Origin: Gammaproteobacteria bacterium
GTDB lineage: Bacteria > Pseudomonadota > Gammaproteobacteria > Steroidobacterales > Woeseiaceae
Assembly: GCA_024640305.1 (NCBI GenBank)
Contig: JAHEFG010000005.1
Span: 1-64,000, forward strand
Direction: 5' to 3'
Length of the DNA: 64,000 nt
Position 1 is the stretch's first letter. Each line of letters begins with the position of its first letter. The translations under genes and the position numbers were made by a program. Shown one piece after another: positions 25,212 through 33,838 of this stretch. The notes below the pieces were generated by a model, which was not told the DNA's origin, ran no database searches, and saw only the letters and a list, made by a program, of their open reading frames with translations.

Positions 25212-26036
25212 ATGAGCGTCAAATCTTCCAAAATGGGAAACCGCCCGACAATGGCCGAGGAGGCCGACCTCCATGAGCTCTATGAGGCATCCGTACAAAA
25301 CGTCGAGAACGAAATCGAGTTTCTGCAAACGACGTTCAAGCAGCTAAGCGGGCGCACTGCCTACTTGTTTCGCGAGGATTTCTGCGGCACGGCAAGTGCG
25401 GCGTGCCAGTGGGTTCGGCAGGGTCCGGAGTATCAGGCAATCGGCGTCGATATCGACGCCTCGGTGCTGGAGTGGGGGCGCGTCAACCGTGTTGGCCGGC
25501 TGGCAGCCGAGGACCAGGCCCGTGTCAAACTGATGCAGTCGGACGTGCAAACTGTCGAAACGCCTAAAGTCGATATCCTGGCAGCGTTCAATTTCAGTTA
25601 CTGGATATTTGAAGAACGCGCCCAGATGCTGAATTACATGCGTCGTTGCTACGCTGCCCTGAAAGATGACGGCGTCCTTTTTATGGACATGTTTGGCGGG
25701 CCGGAATCTTTTGAAGAAACGAAGGAAAAAACAAAGCACGACGGTTTTACGTACATATGGCACCAGGCCAAATTTCATCCTGTCACCAACCACATGCAAT
25801 GCTACATTCACTTCAAGTTTCCGGATGGATCGAAAATTAAAAAGGCGTTCAGCTATTCATGGCGCATGTACACTGCGCCGGAGTTGCGCGATCTGTTACT
25901 GGAAGCGGGTTTTAGCAAGGCAACCGTGTATTGGGAAGGTGAGGATGAGGACGGCGAGGGCAATGGCGAGTTCACGCCGGACGAAAAGGGTGAGGCAGAT
26001 CTCGCCTGGATAGCGTATATTGTTGCTGAGAAATAG
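25212..26036 (+). CDS. Class I SAM-dependent methyltransferase
   Basis: A 274-aa protein with a Rossmann-type methyltransferase core. The region FREDFCGTASAA and AIGVDIDASVLEWG forms the SAM-binding glycine loop and acidic residue, and AAFNFSYWIF and YAALKDDGVLFMDMFGG supply later motifs. The substrate is unknown. The start is uncertain: ATG 25212 gives a compact N-terminus, while an in-frame ATG at 25173 or TTG at 25164 would extend it. The acidic stretch near the C-terminus (EGEDEDGEGNGE) is notable. The neighbours dusA and a cyclase give no clear functional link. Confidence 0.78.
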   Translation: MSVKSSKMGNRPTMAEEADLHELYEASVQNVENEIEFLQTTFKQLSGRTAYLFREDFCGTASAACQWVRQGPEYQAIGVDIDASVLEWGRVNRVGRLAAEDQARVKLMQSDVQTVETPKVDILAAFNFSYWIFEERAQMLNYMRRCYAALKDDGVLFMDMFGGPESFEETKEKTKHDGFTYIWHQAKFHPVTNHMQCYIHFKFPDGSKIKKAFSYSWRMYTAPELRDLLLEAGFSKATVYWEGEDEDGEGNGEFTPDEKGEADLAWIAYIVAEK

Positions 26037-26066
26037 CCTTAAAATTTAGGTAGTTGCAGGCACATT

Positions 26067-26963
26067 ATGGCAAAGGATCTTGAAGTTGCAATCGTGTTCG
26101 CCGACGTCGTCGGTAGTACACAACTGTACGACAAGTTTGGCGATACAAAAGCCAGCGAGACCGTGGCCCTGTGTCTGGACGTCATGAAAGATGCCACTCA
26201 TCAGTTTAATGGGACCGTCATCAAAACCATTGGCGACGAAGTGATGTCGACCTTTTCGAACGTTGAAGATGCGATGAGCGCGGCGGTAGTAATGCAGTCA
26301 CGAATTTCAGTCGATACCAAGCAGGACGACCGCATACCCGTGTCGATTCGTATCGGCTGTCACTTCGGTCCTGTGGTCCAGGAGCAGAACGATATTTTTG
26401 GCGCTGCGGTGCACACCGCGAACCGTATGACCTCACAAGCCAAGGCACGCCAAATTGTGATCTCCGGTGGTACGGTTGAACGCATGAATCCGGAGCTTCG
26501 CAAGCAAACACGGCAAATCGACGTAGCGACGGTTCGCGGTAAACTTGATGAAGTTGCGCTTTACGAATTCCTCTGGAACCCAGAAGAGGCAACCAGCATG
26601 TTGCCGACTATCGAGTGGGAGAGCACAGCCAAAAAAGCCGCGAGACTCATCCTCGAGTTTCGCGACCAGAGCGTCGAAGTTAATGACCAGCGAAAATCGG
26701 TAATTCTGGGTCGCGCGGAAGACAACGACCTTGTCGTCAAGGGCAATCTGATATCGAGGATTCACGCCAAGGTCGAAATGCGCCGCGGCAAATTCGTACT
26801 CGTCGACCAAAGCACTAATGGCACGTTTGTGCAGAATATTCAGGGCGAGGAAACGTTTATTCGCCGTGATTCAGCAGAGATCAGAGGCGAGGGTACGATC
26901 GGCCTTGGTCGTGTCGAGTCACCTGGTGCGCCACTCGCAATTCACTTCATGATCGTCGAATAA
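26067..26963 (+). CDS. Class III adenylyl cyclase with C-terminal FHA domain
   Basis: The 298-aa soluble protein has a class III cyclase domain at about 1-165. The metal-binding aspartates are Asp13 (FADVVGST) and Asp57 (KTIGDEVMSTF), and the ATP-selecting pair looks like Lys53 and Asp109 (NDIFG). The transition-state arginine is Arg120, but the usual Asn two turns before it is His116 (VHTANRM). A forkhead-associated (FHA) domain at about 205-290 has GRAEDNDL, ISRIHA and STNGTF, the residues that bind phosphothreonine. It probably makes cAMP and is recruited or controlled by a Ser/Thr-phosphorylated partner; no Ser/Thr kinase is in the window. Confidence 0.85.
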   Translation: MAKDLEVAIVFADVVGSTQLYDKFGDTKASETVALCLDVMKDATHQFNGTVIKTIGDEVMSTFSNVEDAMSAAVVMQSRISVDTKQDDRIPVSIRIGCHFGPVVQEQNDIFGAAVHTANRMTSQAKARQIVISGGTVERMNPELRKQTRQIDVATVRGKLDEVALYEFLWNPEEATSMLPTIEWESTAKKAARLILEFRDQSVEVNDQRKSVILGRAEDNDLVVKGNLISRIHAKVEMRRGKFVLVDQSTNGTFVQNIQGEETFIRRDSAEIRGEGTIGLGRVESPGAPLAIHFMIVE

Positions 26964-26975
26964 TCGCGACAGAGA

Positions 26976-28727
26976 TTACTGCAGTTCTTCCAGTTCCCTG
27001 GCTACTCGTTGCTGCTGCTCGCGCAGGGCTTGTGGCACATGCTTGCCATAGCCATCCAGATATTCCGCAAAATGCGCATTCTCGGTTGTCCAGTGCTCCA
27101 CATCGACTGATGTCAGCACGCGCATTGTCTCTGCGCTGATATCCAGATCCCTGGTATCGATAGCGTCTTCTTCAGGCAGATAACCGATAGGCGTTGCCGT
27201 CGCACCGACACGGTTTTCACAGCGGTCAATGATCCAGCGCAGTACTCGTAGATTTTCGCCAAAGCCCGGCCACAGGAAGTTGCCGTCTTCGTCCTGGCGG
27301 AACCAGTTGACGCCAAATATTTTCGGCAGTGTGTTCGTGCGTTGTTCGAACGACAGCCAGTGCTCCCAGTAATCGCCAAAGTTGTAGCCGCAGAATGGCA
27401 GCATGGCCATCGGATCCCGACGAATCTTGCCGACCTCACCAACTGCTGCAGCCGTCAACTTCGAGCCGACGCTGGCGCCGATGAATACACCGTGTTGCCA
27501 GTCCTTTGCCTCGTAAACCAGCGGCGTTACTGTCGCGCGCCGGCCGCCAAATACCAGCGCCGAGATCGGTACGCCTTCCGGCGCTTCGCAAAGCTCTGAA
27601 TAGCTCGGGTTGTTGGTCGCCGCAACGGTAAAGCGCGAATTCGGATGTGCGGCCGGGCCATTGGCGGAATCGTATTCCTTGCCCTGCCAGTCGTACGCCG
27701 GTTCGCCGATGTTTTTACCTTCCCACCACGGTTTGTTGTCGGCAGTGCGCGCCACATTCGTAAATATCGTATCGTGGTGAATCATGTCGAACGCGTTCTT
27801 GTTGGTTTTTTCGTTGGTGCCCGGAACAACGCCGAAATAGCCCGACTCGGGATTAATAGCGCGCAACTGGCCCTCGTCATCGAGGTGCAACCACGCAATA
27901 TCGTCGCCGAGTGTCCATATTTTCCAACCGGGCATGGACTCAGGTGGTATCAGCATCGCCAGGTTGGTCTTGCCACAGGCAGAGGGCAGGGCACATGCGA
28001 TGTAATGCGTCTGGCCGTCCGGGCTTTCCACGCCAACGATCAACATGTGCTCGGCCAGCCAGCCCTCCGTGCGAGCCTGGTAGCTGGCTATGCGGAGCGC
28101 GTGGCACTTCTTGCCGAGCAAGGCATTGCCGCCGTACCCGGAGCCAATGCTCTGGATCGAGAGTTCTTCCGGGAAATGCATGATGAAACGGCGTTCCGGA
28201 TCCAGGTCACCCGTCGAGTGCAGGCCCTTGACAAACTTGCCTTCCTTTTCAATTCGCAGCAATGCGGCAGAACCCATGCGCGTCATCAGCTTCATATTGG
28301 CGACAACGTATGCGCTATCGGTAATTTCTACGCCGCATCGCGAGTACGGTGAGTCGATCGGACCCATACAATAAGGAATGACGTAAAGCGTTCGGCCGCG
28401 CATCGCGCCTTCGAACAAGGTATCCATCTTGGCGTGAGCGGCTTCCGGACTCATCCAGTTGTTGTTGGGACCTGCCTCCTCTTCGCTCTTCGTGCAGATG
28501 AACGTCAAATGCTCGACACGTGCGACATCAGTAGGGTTGGATAAATGCAGGTGACAATTAGGATATCCATCCTGATTCAGCGGCCTAAGCGTGCCATCGG
28601 CAGTCATTTGCTCGATCAGTTGCGCGTATTCCGTGTCAGTGCCCGTGCACCAGTAAATGTCATCAGGCTGTGTGAGTCGGGCAACACTATTCACCCATTC
28701 CTGGAGCGCCGGAAGCTTGGTAGTCAT
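26976..28727 (-). CDS. pckG: Phosphoenolpyruvate carboxykinase (GTP)
   Basis: The 583-aa enzyme converts oxaloacetate and GTP to phosphoenolpyruvate, CO2 and GDP at the start of gluconeogenesis. It shows the GTP-PEPCK motifs YVIPYCMGP, the P-loop PSACGKTNLAML with its hyper-reactive Cys, the metal-binding TLGDDIAWLH, and the GTP-specific SFEQRTNTLPKIFGVNWFR-type region. The start ATG 28727 follows AGGA by 6 nt; an open frame reaching 29171 upstream is not real coding sequence. It converges with the cyclase gene, leaving 12 nt. Confidence 0.93.
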   Translation of the reverse strand: MTTKLPALQEWVNSVARLTQPDDIYWCTGTDTEYAQLIEQMTADGTLRPLNQDGYPNCHLHLSNPTDVARVEHLTFICTKSEEEAGPNNNWMSPEAAHAKMDTLFEGAMRGRTLYVIPYCMGPIDSPYSRCGVEITDSAYVVANMKLMTRMGSAALLRIEKEGKFVKGLHSTGDLDPERRFIMHFPEELSIQSIGSGYGGNALLGKKCHALRIASYQARTEGWLAEHMLIVGVESPDGQTHYIACALPSACGKTNLAMLIPPESMPGWKIWTLGDDIAWLHLDDEGQLRAINPESGYFGVVPGTNEKTNKNAFDMIHHDTIFTNVARTADNKPWWEGKNIGEPAYDWQGKEYDSANGPAAHPNSRFTVAATNNPSYSELCEAPEGVPISALVFGGRRATVTPLVYEAKDWQHGVFIGASVGSKLTAAAVGEVGKIRRDPMAMLPFCGYNFGDYWEHWLSFEQRTNTLPKIFGVNWFRQDEDGNFLWPGFGENLRVLRWIIDRCENRVGATATPIGYLPEEDAIDTRDLDISAETMRVLTSVDVEHWTTENAHFAEYLDGYGKHVPQALREQQQRVARELEELQ

Positions 28728-28812
28728 GAAATGTCCTAAAGTTAGTGCCGTCAGTTTAACGAACGGCGGAGCCTTTGGGGGAACGCAATTATACGGATAC
28801 TGCCGATGATGG

Positions 28813-28904
28813 TCGTAGAGCCGGGAGCGTGGGATCTTTTTTCCGGAAATAAAGCGCAGCGTAGCGAGCCATTCCGGAAAAAATGATGCCAGGCCAGACG
28901 GCCG
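28813..28904 (+). repeat. Dispersed palindromic repeat, family A, copy 1
   Basis: The segment contains a 12-bp perfect stem, TTTTTTCCGGAA (28837-28848) with TTCCGGAAAAAA (28872-28883), enclosing a 23-nt loop rich in GCGCAGCGTAGCGAGC. The flanks (GAGCGTGGGATC on the left, ATGATGCCAGGC and AGACGGCCG on the right) are shared with a second copy at 36426-36519 in opposite orientation. The copy fills most of the 283-nt divergent gap between pckG and the YoaA-like gene. No transposase is nearby. It resembles a REP-type or other non-autonomous palindromic element. Confidence 0.85.
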
Positions 28905-29010
28905 AATGCTGTTCCGCATCGCGGACGCAGACCGTGTGATGTGCTGTTCCGGTGTGGTTCGGGTAATTTCGATTCTGCGAATTCCGGTTGAACCGTGTAA
29001 TCTTCGCGCG

Positions 29011-30930
29011 GTGACAGATCTTTCCGAATTCTTTGGTGACAATAGCCCGCTCAAGTCGTTGCTGCCCGGGTTCCAGCCGCGTGCGGGGCAGGCGTGGATG
29101 GCTGAAGCCGTTGCCGAGACGATCGCAAATCTCGACATGCTCGTCGTAGAGGCGGGTACTGGCACTGGCAAGACATTTGCCTATCTTCTGCCGGCACTTA
29201 TGAGCGGTCGCAAGACGATTATCTCGACTGGCACGAAAGCGTTGCAGGATCAGCTTTATCACCGCGACTTGCCGCTTATTGGCAAGGCGGTTGGTCGTCC
29301 GGTGTCGACAGCCTTGCTCAAAGGCAGGGCCAATTATCTGTGTCTCGATCGCCTCGATCGGGCGACGGATGTGCCGGACACTGTTGTTGACGACCTGAAC
29401 GCAGTCCGCGAATGGCGCTACCGAACTACTTCGGGCGATCGAGCAGAGCTGATTGAGGTGGCGGAAGATTCGCGAGTCTGGCAGTTCGTCACATCGACCG
29501 TTGATAACTGTCTCGGCCAGAAGTGCCCCGAGCACTCGCAATGTCACGTGGTCAAGGCGCGGCGTGCGGCACAAGAGGCGGACCTCGTCGTGGTCAACCA
29601 CCATCTGCTGCTTGCTGACCTTGCGATGAAAGAGGAGGGTTTCGTCGAGTTTCTGCCTGGCGCAGAAGCGATCATTCTCGACGAGGCTCACCAGATCCCC
29701 GATCTGGCCGTGCAGTTTTTCGGTGTCGGGCTCGGGTCTCGCGAGCTCGAGCGGCTGGTCGATGAAGTTCGCTTGCACACAGCAGCATTCCAACATCCGG
29801 AATTGCAGCGTCGCATCGACAAGCTGCAAACCGCTATTCGTGTGCTGCGGGCGGAAGCGCCGCGCAAAGAAGGGCGGCACCAGCTGGAAGAGGTTCTCGC
29901 TGACCTGCGTGCTCCTCTGGATGGGCTGCGGCTGGCACTCGGTGAACTCAACACGGCGATTGTCGAAATATCCGATGCATCGATTGAACTCGAAAAGCTG
30001 CACGAGCAACTTTGCGGTGCAGCAGAGCGGCTGGCCTTACTCGCAAGCGAAGATAGCTGGGACGGCTTGCGCTGGCTTGAAATAAATCCGCGCAGTCTGC
30101 GTATCAACCTGACACCGCTGGATGTGTCGTCGAAGCTCAATGGCCTCATCGACAATGGCCATCAGGCCTGGATATTTACCTCGGCGACGCTCGCCGTTGG
30201 CGAGGACTTCTCACATTTTACGTCGCGGATGGGTTTGCCTGATGTGAGCGGACTTACTTTCCCAAGTCCGTATGCGCTCAAAGAAAATGGCCTCATCTAC
30301 TTGCCGCCTGATCTCCCACAACCATCAGACTTTGGTCACACGGACGCCGTGCTTGAGTCCGTCGTGCCATTACTCGACATGACTTCTGGCGGAATGTTCT
30401 GCCTGTTCACGAGCCATCGGGCACTCAATTCCGCCAAACAGTGGTTCAAGACGAACAAGCGTTTCCTCGGCGGTCGCAAATTACTCGCACAGGGCAGTGC
30501 GCCGCGCGACGACCTGCTGCGTCGATTTCGTGAAGCTGGTAACGCCGTCCTGCTCGGTACGGGCAGTTTTTGGGAGGGAGTGGATGTTCGTGGTCAGGCG
30601 CTGACGATTGTTGCAATCGACAAACTGCCGTTTGCGTCCCCTGCCGACCCCCTGATGATGGCGCGCCTCGAGTTCATTCGCCGCCAGGGAGGCAATGGTT
30701 TTACGGAACATCAGCTGCCGCAGGCCGTGCTCGCCATGAAACAGGGTGCGGGCAGACTGCTACGCGATCAAAACGATTATGGCGTCATCGTGTTGTGCGA
30801 CCCGCGAATTACGTCGAAGAGCTACGGCCGGATGTTCCTTAAGAGTTTTGAACCAATGCCGTCTACTGCATCAATTGATGCAGTTGCCCAGTTCTTGCAG
30901 GCGCATGAGCGCAAGGGCGCGGTCGCATGA
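29011..30930 (+). CDS. yoaA: ATP-dependent DNA helicase, YoaA/DinG family
   Basis: This 639-aa XPD-like superfamily 2 helicase has Walker A EAGTGTGKT, DEAH in ILDEAHQIPD, and the late motifs GSFWEGVDVRG and QGAGRLLRD. Four cysteines spread as C...C(4)C(5)C (CLDRL, then CLGQKCPEHSQC) should hold an iron-sulfur cluster, as in DinG, YoaA and XPD. The length equals that of E. coli YoaA (636 aa), and the absence of an exonuclease domain fits. The start is GTG 29011, where the protein begins VTDLSEFFG; the open frame upstream runs through the repeat and is rejected. It overlaps tsaB by 4 nt. Confidence 0.88.
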   Translation: MTDLSEFFGDNSPLKSLLPGFQPRAGQAWMAEAVAETIANLDMLVVEAGTGTGKTFAYLLPALMSGRKTIISTGTKALQDQLYHRDLPLIGKAVGRPVSTALLKGRANYLCLDRLDRATDVPDTVVDDLNAVREWRYRTTSGDRAELIEVAEDSRVWQFVTSTVDNCLGQKCPEHSQCHVVKARRAAQEADLVVVNHHLLLADLAMKEEGFVEFLPGAEAIILDEAHQIPDLAVQFFGVGLGSRELERLVDEVRLHTAAFQHPELQRRIDKLQTAIRVLRAEAPRKEGRHQLEEVLADLRAPLDGLRLALGELNTAIVEISDASIELEKLHEQLCGAAERLALLASEDSWDGLRWLEINPRSLRINLTPLDVSSKLNGLIDNGHQAWIFTSATLAVGEDFSHFTSRMGLPDVSGLTFPSPYALKENGLIYLPPDLPQPSDFGHTDAVLESVVPLLDMTSGGMFCLFTSHRALNSAKQWFKTNKRFLGGRKLLAQGSAPRDDLLRRFREAGNAVLLGTGSFWEGVDVRGQALTIVAIDKLPFASPADPLMMARLEFIRRQGGNGFTEHQLPQAVLAMKQGAGRLLRDQNDYGVIVLCDPRITSKSYGRMFLKSFEPMPSTASIDAVAQFLQAHERKGAVA

Positions 30931-31619
30931 AGTTGCTCGCCATTGATACTTCGTCCGTGGCTTGTTCAGCCGCACTGCAATTCGGCGACAAGGTAGCGGA
31001 GCGACACGAAGAACAAGCGCGCGAACACACGCGTCTGCTGGTACCAATGATCCAGGAGTTATTGCAGGAGGCATCCGTTGAGCTGACGGATCTTGACGCG
31101 ATTGTGCTGGGAAACGGGCCGGGATCGTTCATTGGCATGCGCATCGCCGCGTCGGTTGCACAGGGGCTGGCATTCGGATCCGGACTAAAGATCGTGCCGG
31201 TCTCTTCGCTCGCAGCTATTGCGACCCAGGCATTTTGCGAACATGACGCAGATGAAGTCATCGTTACCCAGGACGCGCACATGAACGAGGTGTACCTGGG
31301 TATTTTCGGGCGCGGCGAAGATGCTTTGCCAGTTGAGCTTATTGCGGAGCGACTTCATGGCCAGGGGCCGATAGCGGAACTGGAGAAACGAGGGTCGGTT
31401 CGTATTGCGGCCGGGTTCGGATGGCAGCGCTATCCCGGGTTGCTTGAAGCGAACAAGTCATTGCTGGACGAGATTATTGAGTTGCCCCATCCGCGCGCCC
31501 GGTATCTGCTTGCTTTGGGCGCGAAGGGGGTCGCCGGCGGCGCTGCCGTTGCGCCACAAGATGTCCTGCCGGCGTATCTGCGGCAAAAGGTAGCCGAAAA
31601 ACCGACTGCGATGTCGTAA
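30927..31619 (+). CDS. tsaB: tRNA threonylcarbamoyladenosine biosynthesis protein TsaB
   Basis: The 230-aa protein begins KLLAIDTSSVACSAAL, followed by HTRLLVPMI and LGNGPGSFIGMRIAASVAQG, the signature of TsaB, an ASKHA-fold partner of TsaD needed for the t6A modification of tRNAs that read ANN codons. It is about the length of E. coli TsaB. ATG overlaps the stop of the helicase gene (ATGA), indicating translational coupling. The yoaA-tsaB order is also found in E. coli. Confidence 0.93.
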   Translation: MKLLAIDTSSVACSAALQFGDKVAERHEEQAREHTRLLVPMIQELLQEASVELTDLDAIVLGNGPGSFIGMRIAASVAQGLAFGSGLKIVPVSSLAAIATQAFCEHDADEVIVTQDAHMNEVYLGIFGRGEDALPVELIAERLHGQGPIAELEKRGSVRIAAGFGWQRYPGLLEANKSLLDEIIELPHPRARYLLALGAKGVAGGAAVAPQDVLPAYLRQKVAEKPTAMS

Positions 31620-31631
31620 CAGAACTGTAAT
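31614..31631 (+). promoter_or_regulatory. Possible Pho box upstream of phoB
   Basis: TCGTAAC, a 4-nt spacer, and CTGTAAT have the 7-4-7 spacing of PhoB sites; the second heptamer differs from CTGTCAT at one base. It overlaps the end of tsaB and lies 50 nt before phoB, consistent with autoregulation. The match is partial. Confidence 0.35.
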
Positions 31632-31679
31632 ATTGTCTTGGTGTAATCCCGCTGGCAGTAGTATTGCGCAAGGGTAGAC

Positions 31680-32372
31680 ATGGCAGCCAACAAAATCTTG
31701 ATCGTCGAGGACGAAGCACCGATCCGGGAGATGATCGCATTTCACCTTGCCCGAGCGGGTTTCGAGACGCTGGAGGCGCCGGATTGTCGAGTCGCGCGGC
31801 AATTGCTTGCTGATGAGCAGCCGGATTTGGCGCTTATTGACTGGATGCTACCTGACATGAGCGGACTTGAGTTGACTCGTATGCTCAAGCGCGACAAGGC
31901 GAATGATGATCTGTTCATTATCATGCTGACGGCGCGGGCCGATGAATACGACAAAGTCGCCGGGCTGGAGAGTGGGGCGGACGACTACATCACCAAACCC
32001 TTTTCACCGCGCGAGCTTGTCGCACGCATTCAGGCCGTATTGCGGCGCACGAGTAGCAGCGACGGTGAGACAATCAGCTCCGGCGTTCTGCAGCTCGACT
32101 CGGCCGGACACAGAGTAAGCGCAAATAACAACGAAGTGAAACTTGGACCGACCGAGTATCGGTTACTCAAATTTCTGATGACGCATCCTGATCGGGTCTA
32201 CGGTCGAGAACAGTTGCTTGACCGGGTCTGGGGTGCCAACGTGTACGTTGAAGAACGAACGGTCGACGTGCATGTGCGTCGCTTGCGCAAAGCATTGGCA
32301 GCGCAGGGCGCGGACAACTATATCCAGACAGTCCGCGGTGCGGGCTATCGTTATTCCACACGCGATACTTGA
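31680..32372 (+). CDS. phoB: Phosphate regulon response regulator PhoB
   Basis: This 230-aa OmpR/PhoB-family regulator has a receiver with VEDE and phospho-acceptor Asp54 (LIDWMLPD), the conserved Thr and Lys (TARADE, ITKPFSPRELVARI), and a winged-helix DNA-binding domain (LGPTEYRLLKFLMTHPDRVYGREQLLDRVWG). PhoB phosphorylated by PhoR activates phosphate-starvation genes at Pho boxes. The length (E. coli 229 aa) and the following phoR gene 12 nt downstream make the identification firm. Confidence 0.96.
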   Translation: MAANKILIVEDEAPIREMIAFHLARAGFETLEAPDCRVARQLLADEQPDLALIDWMLPDMSGLELTRMLKRDKANDDLFIIMLTARADEYDKVAGLESGADDYITKPFSPRELVARIQAVLRRTSSSDGETISSGVLQLDSAGHRVSANNNEVKLGPTEYRLLKFLMTHPDRVYGREQLLDRVWGANVYVEERTVDVHVRRLRKALAAQGADNYIQTVRGAGYRYSTRDT

Positions 32373-32384
32373 GATTTCAGGTTT

Positions 32385-33707
32385 ATGCCAGGATCAAGGC
32401 GAAAATTCATAGTTGGGCTGGTGCTGTTTCTGGCGGCCGGTGCTGTGATCGGCTCATTATATAGCCGCGCCGGACTCGGTCTCCTGGTCGCGGCATCGTT
32501 GGCACTGATTTGGCAGGTTCGGCAGTTGCTGTCTTTTAACCGGGGCTTGCGCACCGGCGACTTCGATAGCTTTCGTTACGGCGAGGGTATCTGGCAACAA
32601 ATGTTCTCGCGTTTCAGTTACGAACACGAGCGCGGGGCTCGGTATAAGCGCCAATATCACCAGGTCATCAAGGAGGTGCAGAAGTCAACAAATGCAATGC
32701 CCGACGGCGCGGTAATACTCAATGACCTAAACGAAATTGTAATTTGCAACAGGGCAGCAAAAACGCTCGCCGGGCTCAAGCGCAAGAAAGACCGCGGCCA
32801 GCGAGTCGACAATATTTTGCGTGACCCTGGGCTGACGACCCTTTTGGAGACAAATGATGCGACTCAGACCGTCGACATTCCTTCGCCAGTCCGAGATAAC
32901 GAATGGTTAAATTGCCGCGTGGTTCCTTACGGCGTTAGCCAGAAACTGCTGTTGTTGCGCGATGTAACTGAAAGAATTCTCCTCAATCGCATGCGGCGCG
33001 ATTTCGTGGCCAACGCATCGCACGAACTCCGTTCGCCGCTCACGGTAATGTCGGGATACCTCGATACAATGGCCGAAGACGAGGCTCTTCCGAAAACCTG
33101 GCAGCAACCCGTCCGGCAAATGCAAAGGCAGGCAAGGCGCATGACCGAAATTGTCAGCGAGCTGCTTGAGTTGTCGCGACTCGAGGGCTCCGGGAGTGCT
33201 AGTACAGATGATGTCGTGGATGTTGCTGGCTTGCTGGTCGCGGCACGCAATGCCTGCGAGGGGCAGTCTGACGGGCCAGTGATTCACGTTCAGGTTGAAT
33301 CGACAGCGCAACTTCGTGGCAATAGCGGCGAAATTGAATCTGTGATTGCCAACCTGCTGTCCAATGCGTTGCGCCACACGCCGCAAGACGGGGAAGTGAC
33401 GTTGCGTTGGACATCAGGTTCGGACGGCGCAGAAATCGTTGTGCGTGATACGGGTGAAGGCGTTGCCGAAGAGCATATATCCCGTCTCACCGAGCGCTTC
33501 TTTCGGGTTGATCGTGGTCGCTCACGCGACGACGGTGGTGTCGGCCTGGGGCTTGCCATCGTCAAACACGTCCTTGGCCGGCATGAGGCGAGTTTGCACA
33601 TCACCAGCGAACTCGGTACCGGAAGCGAGTTTCGTTGCCACTTTCCCCCGCAACGAGTTGTCGTCGAGGCGCCAATGCTGCTCACTGACCATGCGCAAAA
33701 CTCCTAG
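32385..33707 (+). CDS. phoR: Phosphate regulon sensor histidine kinase PhoR
   Basis: The 440-aa kinase has an N-terminal double membrane segment (about 8-42), a PAS-like domain (about 90-190), HisKA with His213 (ANASHELRSPLTVMSGYLD) and an HATPase domain (NLLSNALRHTP, DTGEGVAEEH, VGLGLAIVKH). PhoR senses phosphate sufficiency through PhoU and the Pst transporter rather than by a large periplasmic domain, which fits the short membrane anchor here. It follows phoB by 12 nt, so the two are one operon. Confidence 0.94.
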   Translation: MPGSRRKFIVGLVLFLAAGAVIGSLYSRAGLGLLVAASLALIWQVRQLLSFNRGLRTGDFDSFRYGEGIWQQMFSRFSYEHERGARYKRQYHQVIKEVQKSTNAMPDGAVILNDLNEIVICNRAAKTLAGLKRKKDRGQRVDNILRDPGLTTLLETNDATQTVDIPSPVRDNEWLNCRVVPYGVSQKLLLLRDVTERILLNRMRRDFVANASHELRSPLTVMSGYLDTMAEDEALPKTWQQPVRQMQRQARRMTEIVSELLELSRLEGSGSASTDDVVDVAGLLVAARNACEGQSDGPVIHVQVESTAQLRGNSGEIESVIANLLSNALRHTPQDGEVTLRWTSGSDGAEIVVRDTGEGVAEEHISRLTERFFRVDRGRSRDDGGVGLGLAIVKHVLGRHEASLHITSELGTGSEFRCHFPPQRVVVEAPMLLTDHAQNS

Positions 33708-33747
33708 AAAAGCCGGGCGCAATCAAACTCTTATGCGTCTTATGACA

Positions 33748-33787
33748 TTGTCACAAAAGTGCAATATCTCTGTCATAGGGGCGACAC
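33748..33787 (+). promoter_or_regulatory. Two tandem Pho-box-like sites upstream of the porin gene
   Basis: Four heptamers are spaced exactly 11 nt apart: TTGTCAC (33748), GTGCAAT (33759), CTGTCAT (33770) and GCGACAC (33781), each separated by 4 nt. The consensus PhoB site is two CTGTCAY heptamers with a 4-nt spacer. The first unit matches at six of seven positions and the third at all seven. This supports PhoB control of the gene starting at 33839. Confidence 0.6.
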
Positions 33788-33838
33788 ATGGTGGCGGTAA
33801 ATTGCCGCTAACAAAACGTTAACAATGGACTAACAAGA

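Noticed and set aside
26976-29171. A longer PEP carboxykinase starting at 29171.
   Set aside because: The extra 148 codons have no similarity to the family, and ATG 28727 has a proper ribosome site; the extension runs through the palindromic repeat.
28789-30009. A 406-codon open frame on the minus strand.
   Set aside because: It lies opposite the YoaA-like helicase gene and through the repeat, with no recognisable domain; it is a shadow of the real gene.
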